A stretch of 64,000 bases of DNA, taken from positions 17,995,883 through 18,059,882 of the forward strand of contig CM043790.1 in assembly GCA_023974075.1 (NCBI GenBank), read 5' to 3'. This DNA is from Chaenocephalus aceratus (lineage: Eukaryota; Chordata; Actinopteri; Perciformes; Channichthyidae). The stretch's first letter is position 1. Each line of letters starts with the position of its first letter. This document shows positions 13,272 through 24,817 of this stretch, piece by piece. The notes under the pieces are model-generated. The model ran no database searches. It was not told the origin of the DNA and was given only the letters and a program-made list of their open reading frames with translations. Position numbers and translations under genes: made by a program.

Positions 13272-13364
13272 ATGGCGATCTGGAATGATGCAAACGAAGA
13301 CCTGCTCATCACCTTGATCCAGGAGAGGCCAGCTCTGTATGATATTACGGAGAAAAGATACTCT
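13272..13364 (+). pseudogene. MADF (Myb/SANT-like) domain N-terminal fragment of a Harbinger accessory protein
   Basis: The ATG at 13272 opens a frame whose first 30 residues contain NEDLLITLIQERPALYDIT, which matches the start of the MADF fold (acidic start, LI.LI.ERP.LYD). Harbinger elements encode a Myb/SANT- or MADF-like DNA-binding protein beside the transposase. Here similarity stops at about 13364, and the sequence passes into non-coding DNA near the right end. I infer an internally deleted element that kept the first part of its accessory gene. A single domain start is short evidence, but the pattern is characteristic. Confidence 0.65.
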
Positions 13365-13581
13365 TCTTCTTCTCTGTCTTCCGGTTGTTGCCTCTTTTGA
13401 ATGACGAATACACACTACCGCCGCCTGCTGGTAAGGAGAGTTATTGCCACTCACGCACTGAAGTCGGTGCGGTGTGTTCCCGTGCGACACATGGCCAAAA
13501 CGCAGGAGAACACGGCCAGGCAACAGCCGACTTCAGCGTCGGCTAGTCCTCTGGTGACTGCTTGGTGTGTCAGGGCCTTTA

Positions 13582-14266
13582 AGCAGTCCTTCAACTGCTG
13601 TAGTGAATTGGCATTTTGATTGAGAGGCAGATAAATCTGTACATCATCAGCATAACAATGGAAGGGGATATTATATTTGGTGAGAATTGAACCTAGGGGC
13701 AGTATGTACAATAGAAAAAGGATGGGGCCCAGAATCGAGCCTTGGGGAACCGCACAGGTAAGAGGGGCTTTGGCAGAGGAGAAAACACCTAACTGCACTG
13801 AGAAGCTACGGTCCGTCAAATAAGACCTGAACCATGCAAGGGCAGAGCCTGTAATGCCTGCAGACTGTTCAAGCCGTAACAACAGGATACTATGATCCAC
13901 AGTGTCAAAGGCAGCAGTTAAATCTAACAGCACCAAGACAGCTGGGCTGCCTGAATCGGCGGCTAAGAGCAGATCATTAACAACTCTTAAAAGGGCTGTT
14001 TCAGTACTATGCATAGGTTTAAAGCCAGACTGAAATTGTTCATGGATACCATGCGTGGTTAAAAATGACTGCAGCTGGGCGTAGACTACTCGCTCCAGGG
14101 CTTTAGATAAAAAGGGTAGCTGGGAGATGGGCCTGAAATTTGCGAGAATGGAGGGATCGAGATTTTTCTTGTTAAGTAGTGGCTTAACCACGGCATGTTT
14201 GAAGGCAGCTGGGACACATCCTGAATTAAGAGAGGTATTTATAAAGGTAAAGGTAATTTCTTGCAT
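13582..14266 (-). pseudogene. LINE-A reverse transcriptase, first half with catalytic box
   Basis: The frame reads from 14266 leftwards and shows the reverse transcriptase blocks in order: NFRPISQLPFLSKALERVV, FQSGFKPMHSTETALL, VLLDLTAAFDTVDHSILL, VPQGSILGPILFLLYI and the catalytic CYADDVQIYLPL. No stop falls inside this stretch. The frame runs on artificially into the Harbinger element below 13578. The right edge is the LINE-B insertion point, and the part upstream of it resumes at 18741. Confidence 0.9.
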
Positions 14267-15564
14267 TTAAATAACTGTTTCGATGTGTTCCAGTCAGGCT
14301 TTCGTCCAAACAACAGCACTGAGACTGCTCTTGTAAAGGTCTTTAATGACATCCACTTAAACACAGACAGTGGCAGAACTTCAGTGTTAGTATTATGAGA
14401 TCTCAGTGCTGCGTTTGACACTGTTGACCACAGCATATTACTAGACCGACTGGAAAACTGGGTGGGACTTTCGGAAACAGTTCTAAATTGGTTTGAATCC
14501 TACCTAAAGGACAGAAACAACTTTGTTTCTATAGGTACATACACATCCGAGTTGACAAATATGACATGTGGGGTTCCTCAAGGCTCCATCTTGGGGCCTC
14601 TTCTCTTTAACATCTACATGCTACCACTGGCTCAGATAATGAAAAACAACAAAATAAGTTACCATAGCTATGCAGATGACACACAAATCTATGTAACAAT
14701 TTCACCAGGAGACTATGCTCCAATTCAAACACTGAGTAAGTGCATTGAACAAATCAATGACTGGATGTGTCAGAACTTTCTCCAATTAAACAAAGATAAA
14801 ACTGAGGTAATGGTTTTTGGAGCAAAGTCAGAACGTATAAAAGTGAGCGCTGAGCTTCTGTCTGCAATGTTCAAACCAACAGATAAAGCTAGAAATATAG
14901 GTGTAGTCATGGACTCTGACCTGAGTTTCAACAGTCACATTAAAACAGTTACTAAATCAGCCTACTATCACCTAAAGAATATATCTAGGATTAAAAGACT
15001 AATGTCACAGCAGGATTTGGAAAAACTTGTCCATGCTTTTATCTTCAGTAGACTCGACTACTGCAATGGTGTCTTCACAGGTCTCACTAAAAAATCTATT
15101 AGGAAGCTGCAGCTGATTCAGAACGCCGCTGCTCGAGTCCTCACTAACATTAAGAAAGTGGATCACATCACTCCTGTTCTGAAGTCTTTACACTGGCTTC
15201 CTGTGTGTCAAAGAATATATTTCAAAATACTGCTGCTGGTTTATAAAGCACTGAATGGTTTAGGCCCAAATTACATTTCTGACCTCCTGCTAAATTATGA
15301 ACCATCCAGATCTCTCAGGTCTTCAGGGACTGATCAGCTTTCTGTCCCCAGAGTCAGAACTAAACATGGTAAAGCAGCGTTCAGTTATTATGCTCCAAAT
15401 ATCTGGAACAAACTCCCAGAAACCTGCAGGTCCGCTGCAACTCTGACTACTTTTAAATCCAGGCTGAAGACTTTTCTTTTTGTCGCTGCTTTTAATTGAA
15501 CTATTCATATCTTAGACTGCACTGTAACTTTTATCCATGTATTTTTCTTTTAATGTTTTAAATT
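14267..15564 (+). pseudogene. LINE-B reverse transcriptase (5'-truncated L2/CR1-type), main block
   Basis: The plus-strand frame begins inside the reverse transcriptase (FQSGFRPNNSTETALV), has an in-frame TGA at 14397-14399 just before DLSAAFDTVDHS, and is then open from 14462 to the stop at 15497-15499. Blocks seen: CGVPQGSILGPLLFNIY, HSYADDTQIYVTI (catalytic YADD), QLNKDKTEVMVFG, SRLDYCNGVF, LIQNAAARVLTN and VYKALNGLGPNYI. The start of the 3' UTR follows to about 15564. Endonuclease is absent, so the copy is 5'-truncated. It inserted into LINE-A in the opposite orientation and split it. Confidence 0.9.
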
Positions 15565-16365
15565 TAAACGTAATTAATTTCTCCATGACATTTATGAGAG
15601 GGACTGCTCGAAAGTAGGATATTTGGGATATCCATCGTAGCCAGGGTTTACGATCAGTTTTTAGGTGAGTTGTACTGAGGAACAAGTATCACAGCACCGA
15701 CGGGTGAAAAATAGTGTTTTGGTAACACGGGGTGTTCAGGTAATACCAGCGGCGTAGCTGTGGGTGGGCCTGGGCCCACCCACATGCACGTCTGGCCCAC
15801 CCACAGCCAATCAGCGCTTCATAGCGCAGAACCGGGAAGCCCAGAAGGAAGTGCCACAAACTGCAGTTCATCTAGTGGCCGACAGGGGATGGATGCAAAA
15901 AGGAGCAATTCCCAAAGACCCCCATGTTAAAATGCCCAACTTTACAGCAGAAATAAACATGTTTCTAGCCTGGATCCAATAAAACTTATTCTGGATATAG
16001 TTAGATTCCACCTTCATGACAATGGAATAGGGAGTGCATTTTTTTACCGCAAGTTTTTATAGTAAGTAAAGTAACTTTTTCCGTGAGTGAATTAAAGTAT
16101 TATTTCTTCTTGAAGTCTGCAGTTTAGCGTGTACACATTTGCTGAATATGAAAACACTCAGTGTGTGCCCACTGTGCGACTGTCAAGGATAAACAACCTG
16201 TGCCCCCGATATATGTTGTATGTATTATTGCTACACAAACATTACATTGCAGTTTAAGTGTCGCCAACTCCGTTTAAGAGATCTATCCCCGTCTGTGTGC
16301 GAGGGGGCGGGGCAGTTTACACACACACGCAGCTGCTACATGCAGCAACACACACACACGGAGGA

Positions 16366-16600
16366 GATGGCGGAGAGAACGCGCTCAGAGGTGTGGTTAA
16401 ACTATAGCCGTGTCGATGGGGACAATACTCGTTACCAAAAGTGGAATAAGAGTTTAGCATTTAAGGGCGGTAACACGAGCAATGTGACTAAACATTTAGC
16501 AAAAGTGCTCCACATCCAGACGGAGGAATGTACCGGGTTGGACTGTCTTTCTAGCAGCTCTGTAGCCCCATCCACGAGTAACGTTTCCACGTCAGGTGCA
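16366..16600 (+). pseudogene. BED-type zinc finger remnant of a hAT transposase
   Basis: The ATG at 16366 opens a frame with the layout of a BED finger: SEVWLNYSRVDGDN, a linker, then KSLAFKGGNTSNVTKHL. BED domains normally place two cysteines between these blocks; here that region reads RYQKWNK, so both are lost while the THL-type histidine region remains. The frame breaks down after about residue 78, near the nested end at 16599. BED fingers bind transposon ends. This one is almost certainly non-functional. Confidence 0.7.
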
Positions 16601-16923
16601 GGGTGCGAACTGGAGGGGAGCAGGGGGAGCTATAGCTCCCCTAGTGGTGACATGAGCTCCCCTGGGAACATGGTTTGTGAAATTTGGGGGGAGCTCTCTA
16701 AAATACTGATATGATGACCAAATAAATTCCATTTTGGGCATGTTTTTTTTTTCAAAGGTGTAAAATAAGTGAAATAAAATTATATTTAGAGTTTATGATT
16801 CATGAAAAAAGTGTCGCCTGCTTGCACCGTGCACGCTGCCCGCAGCTCCACCCACTACCCACTCACTCACAAGCTCGTTTAGTTAGCACTGCATGTTTAC
16901 CAGGCATTGTTGCTGCTGCTGAC

Positions 16924-17067
16924 ATGTCGAAAAGAAAAAAACAACGTACCTTGGGCAATTTCTTTAAAAAGACGGCCAAACAACCTGATCAAGAAGACCA
17001 ACCGAATGTAGCTGGTGGTAGCATATCGTACTGCTGCTACAACAGAACCGAGAGAGGAGGGAGCTAA
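16924..17067 (+). pseudogene. N-terminal fragment of a second hAT-like transposase with a PIP-box-like motif
   Basis: The ATG at 16924 gives MSKRKKQRTLGNFFKKTAK before degenerating to a stop at 17065-17067. Short basic starts followed by Q-x-x-L-x-x-F-F are common in fish hAT proteins annotated as ZMYM- or TTF-type. The segment QRTLGNFF matches the PCNA-interacting (PIP) box Q-x-x-hydrophobic-x-x-aromatic-aromatic exactly and is flanked by lysines. The rest of the protein is missing. PCNA binding is inference from the motif. Confidence 0.5.
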
Positions 17068-17571
17068 GGTCAGTGCTAGTGCTAACTTGACAGCTAACGT
17101 TAACTTGGGGGCTGAGAGACACAAGAAGACGAGCCGTTGTGTAGTGTGTGTGGCGTCGCGTCTCTCCAGGCAGTGAGAGGGTTGTGTTGTGCTATAGCTG
17201 TATTATTAATATTAATATTGTTCATGGTTGGTGCCGCTGGCTGCTCTTATCGCGTGTGTTCGGCTCTGTGTGGGCTCCAGCCATAATAGGCTATAGCCCA
17301 TGTGAAACAATGTAGCCTGTTTTTGAGTCATTTTAAGTTGATTTCATTAAACAGTCAAACGTTACATTGGTGGTCCGTGGATTATTTATTATCAAGTTGA
17401 TTGAAGTTTGCGTAGCCCATACATGCTCGGGAAATCTGTTGACATGAACATGATCCATCGGGACGTTTCATGTAAATGTAGACCTGTGTCACCACCCGGT
17501 GTGCAACAGATTTTCTCTTTATAATAGGCCTATGTCTGTGCTGTTGCTATTAATGCACGGATCAGCATTTA

Positions 17572-17595
17572 CCCCCCCCCCCCCCCCCCCCCCCC
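17572..17595. repeat. C24 homopolymer
   Basis: 24 consecutive cytosines separate the hAT sequence from the LINE fragment to its right. The length may be unreliable in the assembly. Confidence 0.9.
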
Positions 17596-17599
17596 GTGC

Positions 17600-18014
17600 A
17601 GTCTCTCGACCAGATGGAGATGCCGCTGGTCAGCACGCTCTCTACGGTTCCTCTGTAGAACGTGGTGAGGATGGGAAGGGGGAGCTGTGCAGGAAGTGTA
17701 GGCGCTGCTGTGCCTTCTTAAATAGTGATGTAGTGTGAGTGGACCAGGTCAGACTGCTTGTGATGTGCACCCCCAGGAAGTTGGTGCTGTCTGTAGTCTT
17801 CACTGCTGTGCCGTTGATGTGGAGTGGTGGGTGACAGTGCTTTTTGTTCCTGAAGTCGACAATGATCTCTTTTGTTTTATAGACATTCAGGATCAGGTTG
17901 TTGGTGTTACAGCAGTCTGTCAGATGTTTCACCTCCTCCCTGTAGGCCTGTTCGTTGTTGTCCCTGATGAGTCCCACCACTGTTGTATCGTCCGCGTACT
18001 TTATGATGTGGTTG
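17600..18014 (-). pseudogene. Non-LTR reverse transcriptase fragment (YADD box onward)
   Basis: On the minus strand, from about 18014, a YADDTTVVGLI catalytic box is followed by LILNVYKTKEIIVDF, HPPLHINGTAV, TNFLGVHITSSLTW and KKAQQRLHFL, which are reverse transcriptase blocks after the catalytic centre. This LINE family differs from LINE-A and LINE-B: NGTAV and KKAQQRL are typical of another common fish family. Both ends are truncated, and it lies inside the hAT compound. Confidence 0.82.
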
Positions 18015-18491
18015 GTACTGAACCTGGAGCATAAGCATAAGTGCTATCGATAAAAGTAGTAGTACCATTAAAGCCTTAACGATACCCATCCCTATGTGGA
18101 TGTCAGTTTTACACACATTCTGAGGCCGCCGTGCCTATGTTTTTTGTTTTCACTGCTAATTTATGCTTATGTTCTATTAGTGCATTAAAAAATCATTAAT
18201 GAAGTTTCAGCTCAGACCCCACGCTTAATATGTCTCCCCCTGGCCCACCTACATTTCTCCAGGCCCACCCACACAATAATTCCTGGCTACGCCACTGGGT
18301 AACACTTAAATACTTTGTTATGGAACGCAAAGCAAAGTAGGGGGCTAGTACACCCTCCTGAGGGTCCGATTGTGGATGTCATGCGAGCATAACATGGTGA
18401 AAACAATCAGTCTAAATTAACAATCGGGATGGAAATGTTCGGATTTCCAAAGGGAGGTTCTGAGAATAAATTAAAAATCAAGAACCGAAAT

Positions 18492-18740
18492 AATTGAACT
18501 ATTCATATCTTAGACTGCACTGTAACTTTTATCTTTTAATGTTTATTTTATTAGCTTTTCTTTTTAATGACTGATTTTAAATGCCATTTTCTTAACGTCT
18601 TTCATTTTTTGTTTTTCTTTTAATGTTTGTTTTTAAATGCCTTTGTCTGAATGTCTTTCATTTTTGTAAAGCACCTTGAATTGCCTGGTGCTGAAAGGTG
18701 CTATATAAATAAACTTGCCTTGCCTTGCCTATAAGTAATA
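18492..18740 (+). mobile_element. LINE-B 3' UTR and (TTGCC)n tail
   Basis: The first 41 bp (18492-18532) repeat the LINE-B 3' UTR start at 15494-15534. The sequence then continues to the tail 'gctatataaataaac' and ends in repeated ttgcc. The same 3' end occurs inverted at 23571-23793. It borders LINE-A at 18741, so it is either the end of LINE-B beyond the hAT-bearing insert or a separate short 5'-truncated copy. Confidence 0.8.
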
Positions 18741-19559
18741 AGATACTTGCTCCAACTGATTCGAAAACATCTCTAAAAAGGCGAGAGGGAATGCTGTCTG
18801 AGGTGCAATTTGTCGGCCGCAGGTGCTTAACTACATCCGAGAGAGAAGAGAGGGATACAGGCTCAAAGTGGTCGAGGACAGCAGGGCACAGAAAGGGAGC
18901 AGGATCTGGCGTAGCACTAGTATAGGCTAGCCTAAGAACAGATACTTTTTCGATAAAAAATGTAAGAAATGTATCGCAGAGAGTAGTTGATGGCACAATT
19001 GGAGAAGCATCACAAGGATTAATGATCGAATTAAGGACATTAAAAAGAATTTGAGGTTTATGGCTGTTTTTGGAGATTAACAGAGAAATATACTCTGTTT
19101 TGGCTGCCGTCTGATAATCGGAAAGGCAAGCACGAAAAATGTCTAAGGAGACATGAAGTTTATCCTTTTTCCATTTTCTCTCTGCACGCCTAAAAGCGCG
19201 TCTAAAAGCGCGAGTACAATCATTGAGCCACGGCTCTGAGAGAACTTTGTTGCATCTAAGCGTAAAGGGAGCAACGGAATCCAGTATTAGTGTGCATGTT
19301 GAATCAAACAAAGAGATAAGCTCATCCGCACTAAAAGCACACTTCACCTCTAATTTACAAATCGGATAAGTATTAAAAGCATCTGAAAACTGTGAGGCAG
19401 TCAAGGGGTTAATTGAACGCAGACAACGCGCAGGAGCACATGATTCGACTCCTACAGAAGGGATCGAGGTTGTAAACAGAACCGGTAAATGGTCTGAGAT
19501 ACGCGTTCCTGCACAGATTTCATCCACAGAGATAGACAATCCAAACGATAATACTAAAT
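18741..19559 (-). pseudogene. LINE-A endonuclease C-terminus and linker before reverse transcriptase
   Basis: The frame shifts relative to the upstream endonuclease block at about 19560-19590. It carries ISDHLPVLFTTS, the SDH motif that ends the AP-endonuclease fold and supplies the catalytic histidine. A long linker follows with LSEPWLNDCTRAFRRA, RAERKWKK and CTSDSIPSRLFRDVFE, typical of L2/CR1 proteins between endonuclease and reverse transcriptase. It stops at 18741, where LINE-B begins, and its continuation is at 14266. Confidence 0.85.
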
Positions 19560-20411
19560 CTAAGGTATGTCTTTTATCGTGTGTTGGCCAGCCACAGACT
19601 GAATAAGACCGAAAGAGTCGAGGAGGTTTAAAAAATCCCTAACCGGAGGTTTAGACTCGCAGCACACATGGACATTAAAGTCTCCGCAGATCAAAACACG
19701 ATCATATTTCACCATGATCCCGGACAAAAAGTCAGAAAAGTCAGTTATGAAATCATTATTGTACTTTGGCGGACGATACACGACTGCGCAGAGTATAGGC
19801 GAGGCTGGATTCAATTCAAAAAGCTGCAACTCAAAGCTAGCATAGCTAGTTACTGGGTGAAGCAAACGGCATTGGAGATTAGCTCTAAACACTGAAGCTA
19901 TACCCCCACCACGGCCGGTAGTACGGGGGGAGCTGAAGAAAGTACAGTCGGGAGGAAGAAGTTCAGAAAACGGTACATACTCGCCGGTGTGGACCCAGGT
20001 CTCCGTCAGGAACATTAAATCCAGATCATGAGAGGTGAAGAAGTCGTTTAACAGGAACGTCTTGTTTTTTATTGACCTAGCATTTAGCAAAGCCATGCAG
20101 AGTTTTCTCTCCGGGCTGGCCGAAGGTGTAGTGCGTCTCAGCTGACCAAGATGTGCGTGTTGAACGCCGCGCGGACCGGGAGCAGTCAGTCGGGCAGGAG
20201 GAGCTGCCAGCGGGCCCAGCAGAGGCCGCAGCTCCGGAAAGACAGGGCGAATCCACCGAACCCTCTGATGGCGTGCAGCGGGAGGGCCATGACATCTGAT
20301 GCGTGGATAAGTCACGGAAGAAGTCGTCAGGTGTGCTTTTTGATGGACAAGCGCGCCACCATGCTTTCCCCGTTGTCTAAAGCGCTTTCGGTGAGGCAGG
20401 ATGCAGGGCAA
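19560..20411 (-). pseudogene. LINE-A apurinic-like endonuclease domain
   Basis: The minus-strand frame shows the endonuclease motifs in order: LLNARSIKNKT, LTETWVHTG (catalytic Glu), GRGGGIA, VVYRPPK and ICGDFNVHV (catalytic Asp and Asn). This domain nicks target DNA to prime reverse transcription. A proline/arginine-rich leader of about 100 residues precedes it. Upstream DNA to about 20655 includes 'caagatggcgcc' on the minus strand, a typical LINE 5' end. The frame stops after IKDIP because of an indel. Confidence 0.88.
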
Positions 20412-20655
20412 CCGGCGCAGGTAGATGGGAATATCTGACAGTAGAGGGGGGGGGGGGAGTCGATTTACGGTTGCCAGATATAGGTTTGGGCAGCAGTATA
20501 AACTCCAGTGAGGGTCTTAGGTGGAGGAGAGCTTGGCGATCATAGACAAGCAGAGCAGGGACATTCTGACAAACATAAAACAAAAACAGGATAGCTTAAG
20601 GCAGAGAGCTGAGAGAGCGGCATGCCGACACAGGCGCCATCTTGAAAATCCACTA

Positions 20656-22601
20656 TGGCTGAGGGTTCATATTGCTTTGGTTTAATCAATATGTACAGTA
20701 CAGGAGCAGATCATCTAGTGTTGACGTTGTTCCATTTTTTAAACCTGAAGTAACTGGTCCTGTTCATCGAACACAAGCATTTCATCCAAGTATCAAGTCC
20801 TCCCTTTAATGTTGTAGGTGACCAATACATCACTGTGACCACTCACTGAGATGTTTCCTCAGTCCATGAGATCTGGTGAAGATCAGTCACAATCCCACAC
20901 AGATGCAAGTCCTTGATGAGGCCTTGAAAAAAGGCAGCAGTATTTATCTCACTTGTGGCTGTTTTCAGGACTGGGAACAATGCTGGCTTTATGGTGTGGT
21001 TTTATCTCTCTCCGGCCACAGCCAAGAATGGTTGCAGTCTTGTAATGGCCACTGCATAAATCAGTTTTGGTGCTCTGACTTGGCAATGTTGCAGAGGCAA
21101 GAGCTTGATAAGAGGAGGACAAACACGAGGAGTAAAGACACAGACTGGGGAGGTCATGAGGAAAGTCAGAAGAGTTTCACAGCAACATTGATTGATGAGG
21201 AAAGATGAGGAAACTAAAGTTAAGAAGGGAGCTGCAGGACAAACGAGGAGGCCTGGCTATAAAACACCAAGACAGTTTGTTCAAGCCATCCATCCAACCA
21301 CCTAAGCTCCTTTCGAATAACTTACCATAAAAAGAGCTTGTATTCCACTTATTCGTCAAAGGGGGGTTATATTACATGAGCCTAATGAATGAGGCAGAAT
21401 GAGGTGTTCCTTCAGATTACAACTCCTCAACTTGGTCTTGGAGGATTAGGGGAGTGCAACAGAGTACAATGGAGTCAGCCAGGGTGGGTACTCGTAGAAA
21501 TCAGCAGAGGGGCAGATGAAAACAACATGTTTTCCTGCATGTATTTCAAGAAATGCTCACCAAACCCAAAGCGGAATATTACTGTCTGAACATTTGAACG
21601 GAGATATTTAACTTGGCTAAGAAGATTACTTCTCTAAACGACGTTAAGTGGTTCAGTCAACATTGAGACATTTTTTTCCTCCTCAGACAAACTGTACTGA
21701 GTCACATAATAGCTGTTGATTAACATCTAAGAGCTGAACAGAAGAGGTTCATTCACAGAAATGCAGATCAGAACTTGTGCGCATGCTTGTCTCCGTGCAC
21801 ACAAGCAAACACGTGCGGCCCTCCTTGATGCCTCCCCTAACCCTTCATTAAGGCTAGAAAACACTGGAGAAGTGAGGAGACAGGCCATGCTTTGTTGAGC
21901 TACAGAGGCAGTTAAGTGATGCTGCTGAGCATATGTGCTCAGTGGATTAGTTTTAACTGTCTTTGGCGTTGATGAGATTTATCATAAATGTCATAACCAT
22001 ATCATCAACACAATGGCTCCTCAGCCACGATTACAGGAGATTTGGTGCGGCGTTATCTTTGAAGTCTCAGACGAGGTAAACAAACACTGAAACATTATAC
22101 CAAAGCTAGTGAGACAGAAATACACCGATTCATGAGATATCGACAAAAACAATAGGAAGAGAGAAAGGTATGAATGGTGAATGGGGAAGTACATGTTGCG
22201 GATGCCCACAGGAACCCAGGAGGTGCATTCCCACTCACCTTATTCCGTGTGTGCGTTCATTTATTTGTCTGATGCTATGTCTAAAAAAATCAGGAACACG
22301 CAGTTGTATTGGCAGCAGGGTTATCACATACCTGCAACGCGGCACTACAAGGAAACAACAGCTCCTTTGTGAACATGTGTGTTTGTGCGAGGTAGAGAAA
22401 GAGAGAGCTTTTTGGCAGGCTCTATTACCATACAGCCCCTCTTTAATCCTGCCCTTCCTCTCCCCACCTATAATATGGCTGCATATCCGTTAGCCAGGCT
22501 ACAGACAGAGGAATCTGCAGCAGAGGAGAGGGCGAACAGAGGGCGCGTAATTGAAAACACACAGAGAGCACTGACTCAGATAGCCCAGCTACCAAGGGAA
22601 A

Positions 22602-22605
<4 letters not shown>
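20656..22605. other. Non-coding stretch
   Basis: No domain-bearing frame, RNA gene or paired terminal repeat was found. The 110-codon plus frame at 20876-21208 has no recognisable motif and is treated as chance. Confidence 0.45.

Positions 22606-22647
<42 letters not shown>
22606..22647. repeat. (GT)n microsatellite
   Basis: About 42 bp of GT repeats inside otherwise non-coding DNA that continues to about 23040. Confidence 0.95.
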
Positions 22648-23039
22648 TAAGTGCCCATATGCGTGATGTGAGTATGCAATGCAACAAACGAGAAAGCCCT
22701 GATGAACAAAGGTTTGAATTGCGAAAGAGAGACAAACTCACTCTGCGTGACATCTTACAAAACACTTTCATTGTTTCTCCTGCTGAAAACAAGTATCAAG
22801 TATCGCAGGCTGGGAGTGCAAAGAGACACTGTTCTGAGACCTGCCTCATTAACTCACCATAACGTGTGCTCATTGCAACAAAAAAAGGATGTACTCTAAC
22901 AAGAAACTTCACGTGATGTTATGTCATTTTAACAATCTGCTACTGGGATGAGATTATTCCAGCTATTCCAAACAATCTCTCACTCCTTTTCCTGATGAGT
23001 GGAATCTCATTTGTGGGTTGTCTTGTTTTGAGAAAGATA

Positions 23040-23570
23040 TTCAGAAGCCTAATTAGGGCCTGAGCACGAAGTGTGTGAAGACCTACTGTTATTATTTGTA
23101 TGATTCTTATTATACCACTGCTGGTAAATCCTGTATTCGAGGACTTTACGACACCATTCATGCAGCGAAATTTTGCACGGACGGCAGGACCGGTGAAAAA
23201 TTAGACATTCTGGAGTCGATGGGTTAAAAATGTCCAACATGCTCGCTAGCGCTACCTATATGTGAACTCTTTTTGAAAAATTTCACTTTGGACTATAGGG
23301 GGCGCCAAAAACACGACAAATGTATAACTCAAGAAAGGATGGACGAAATAATATATTTTTTAGACATACTCTGGGGTTGAGTATGAACTTATATTTAAAG
23401 TGTCGCAACAAATGACGAATGTGGGCATGGCCTGCATTTTTTCATGCATATTAAGTAAATATTTGCTATTTTCTCATAGGAAAATGATCGAAAAAGGACA
23501 ACAACTGAAGCGCATATCCAATGTGATGCTACATTGCAAAGGAATATCCGTTCGCTCGAACGGGGAGCTC
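23040..23570. repeat. Possible dispersed teleost repeat
   Basis: The segment starting 'gggcctgagcac' and containing 'gggggcgcc' and 'gttaaaaatgtccaa' looks like a common fish interspersed repeat. I see no terminal repeat or target duplication. It abuts the inverted LINE-B tail at 23571. The class is unknown. Confidence 0.35.
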
Positions 23571-23793
23571 GTAAGGCAAGGCAAGGCAAGGCAAGGCAAG
23601 TTTATTTATATAGCACTTTTCAACACAAGGCAATTCAAAGTGCTTTACAAAAAACGAAAGACATTAAGAAAATGGCATTTAAAATCAGTCATTAAAAATA
23701 AAAGCTAATAAAATAAACATAAAAAGAAAAAATACATGGATAAAAGTTAAAGTGCAGTCTAAGATATGAATAGTTCAATTAAAAGGCTAAAAA
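23571..23793 (-). mobile_element. 5'-truncated LINE-B family copy, 3' UTR only
   Basis: On the minus strand this matches the LINE-B 3' UTR (aattgaactattcatatctt near 23785), the 'gctatataaataaac' block and the TTGCC tail (here five aaggc units at 23573-23600). A short 5'-truncated insertion is usual for LINEs. It shows what the uninterrupted family 3' UTR looks like, including the 'ccatgtatttt' stretch present at 15535 but missing at 18533. Confidence 0.85.
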
Positions 23794-24043
23794 GTCAAAT
23801 TGTTGACCATTTATATGTCAGATAAGCTACTGATACCTGCCTGTCTGCCTGGCACATCAACTCTCTCGTGCACACATACACACATACACCGCCTCTGCTG
23901 CCGGCAAATTCAATTATAACAGACACCTATACACTCCACAACACTCACACACACATACCATGTATACATCACTTCAGGGGACATTACATTGACTTACATG
24001 CATTTCCTGGAGAGTTATCCTAACCTTAACCATAACCAACACA

Positions 24044-24817
<774 letters not shown>

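Larger units (their letters stand above)
12958..13578. mobile_element. PIF/Harbinger-type element, 621 bp, TSD TTA
   Basis: Perfect 17-bp terminal inverted repeats AGGCCCTGACACACCAA lie at both ends, flanked by the 3-bp duplication TTA (12955-12957 and 13579-13581). A TWA target of 3 bp is the PIF/Harbinger signature. The element sits inside the LINE-A reverse transcriptase, so it is younger than LINE-A. It contains a MADF-like coding remnant and a 66-bp palindrome, so it looks like an internally deleted derivative of an autonomous element. Confidence 0.85.
15747..18297. mobile_element. hAT-type element, 2.55 kb, with nested fragments
   Basis: The left end CAGCGGCGTAGC and right end GCTACGCCACTG are inverted repeats of the CAGNGGCGTAGC type, flanked by 8-bp duplications ggtaatac (15739-15746) and ggtaacac (18298-18305), 7 of 8 identical. 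The 8-bp duplication indicates hAT. Inside are a BED-finger remnant, a second transposase-like N-terminus, a C24 homopolymer and a LINE reverse transcriptase fragment. A further hAT-like end CAGGGTGCGAAC at 16599 and the inverted end cgatacccatcccta at 18080-18094 point to nested hAT pieces. Confidence 0.8.
11236..20655 (-). mobile_element. LINE-A: near full-length L2/CR1-type non-LTR retrotransposon, split by nested insertions
   Basis: Read on the minus strand, three blocks are collinear with one LINE: 20655-18741 (5' part, endonuclease, linker), 14266-13582 (reverse transcriptase first half) and 12954-11236 (reverse transcriptase second half plus 3' end). The blocks sum to about 4.3 kb, the usual length for this clade. 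The 3' end carries a 'tttatttatatagcac' block and ends in repeated aaatc. It is interrupted by a Harbinger element (12958-13578) and by LINE-B with its own inserts (14267-18740). Frameshifts make it inactive. Confidence 0.85.

Noticed and set aside
20876..21208. 110-codon plus frame
   Set aside because: No domain and no repeat or splice context; probably chance.
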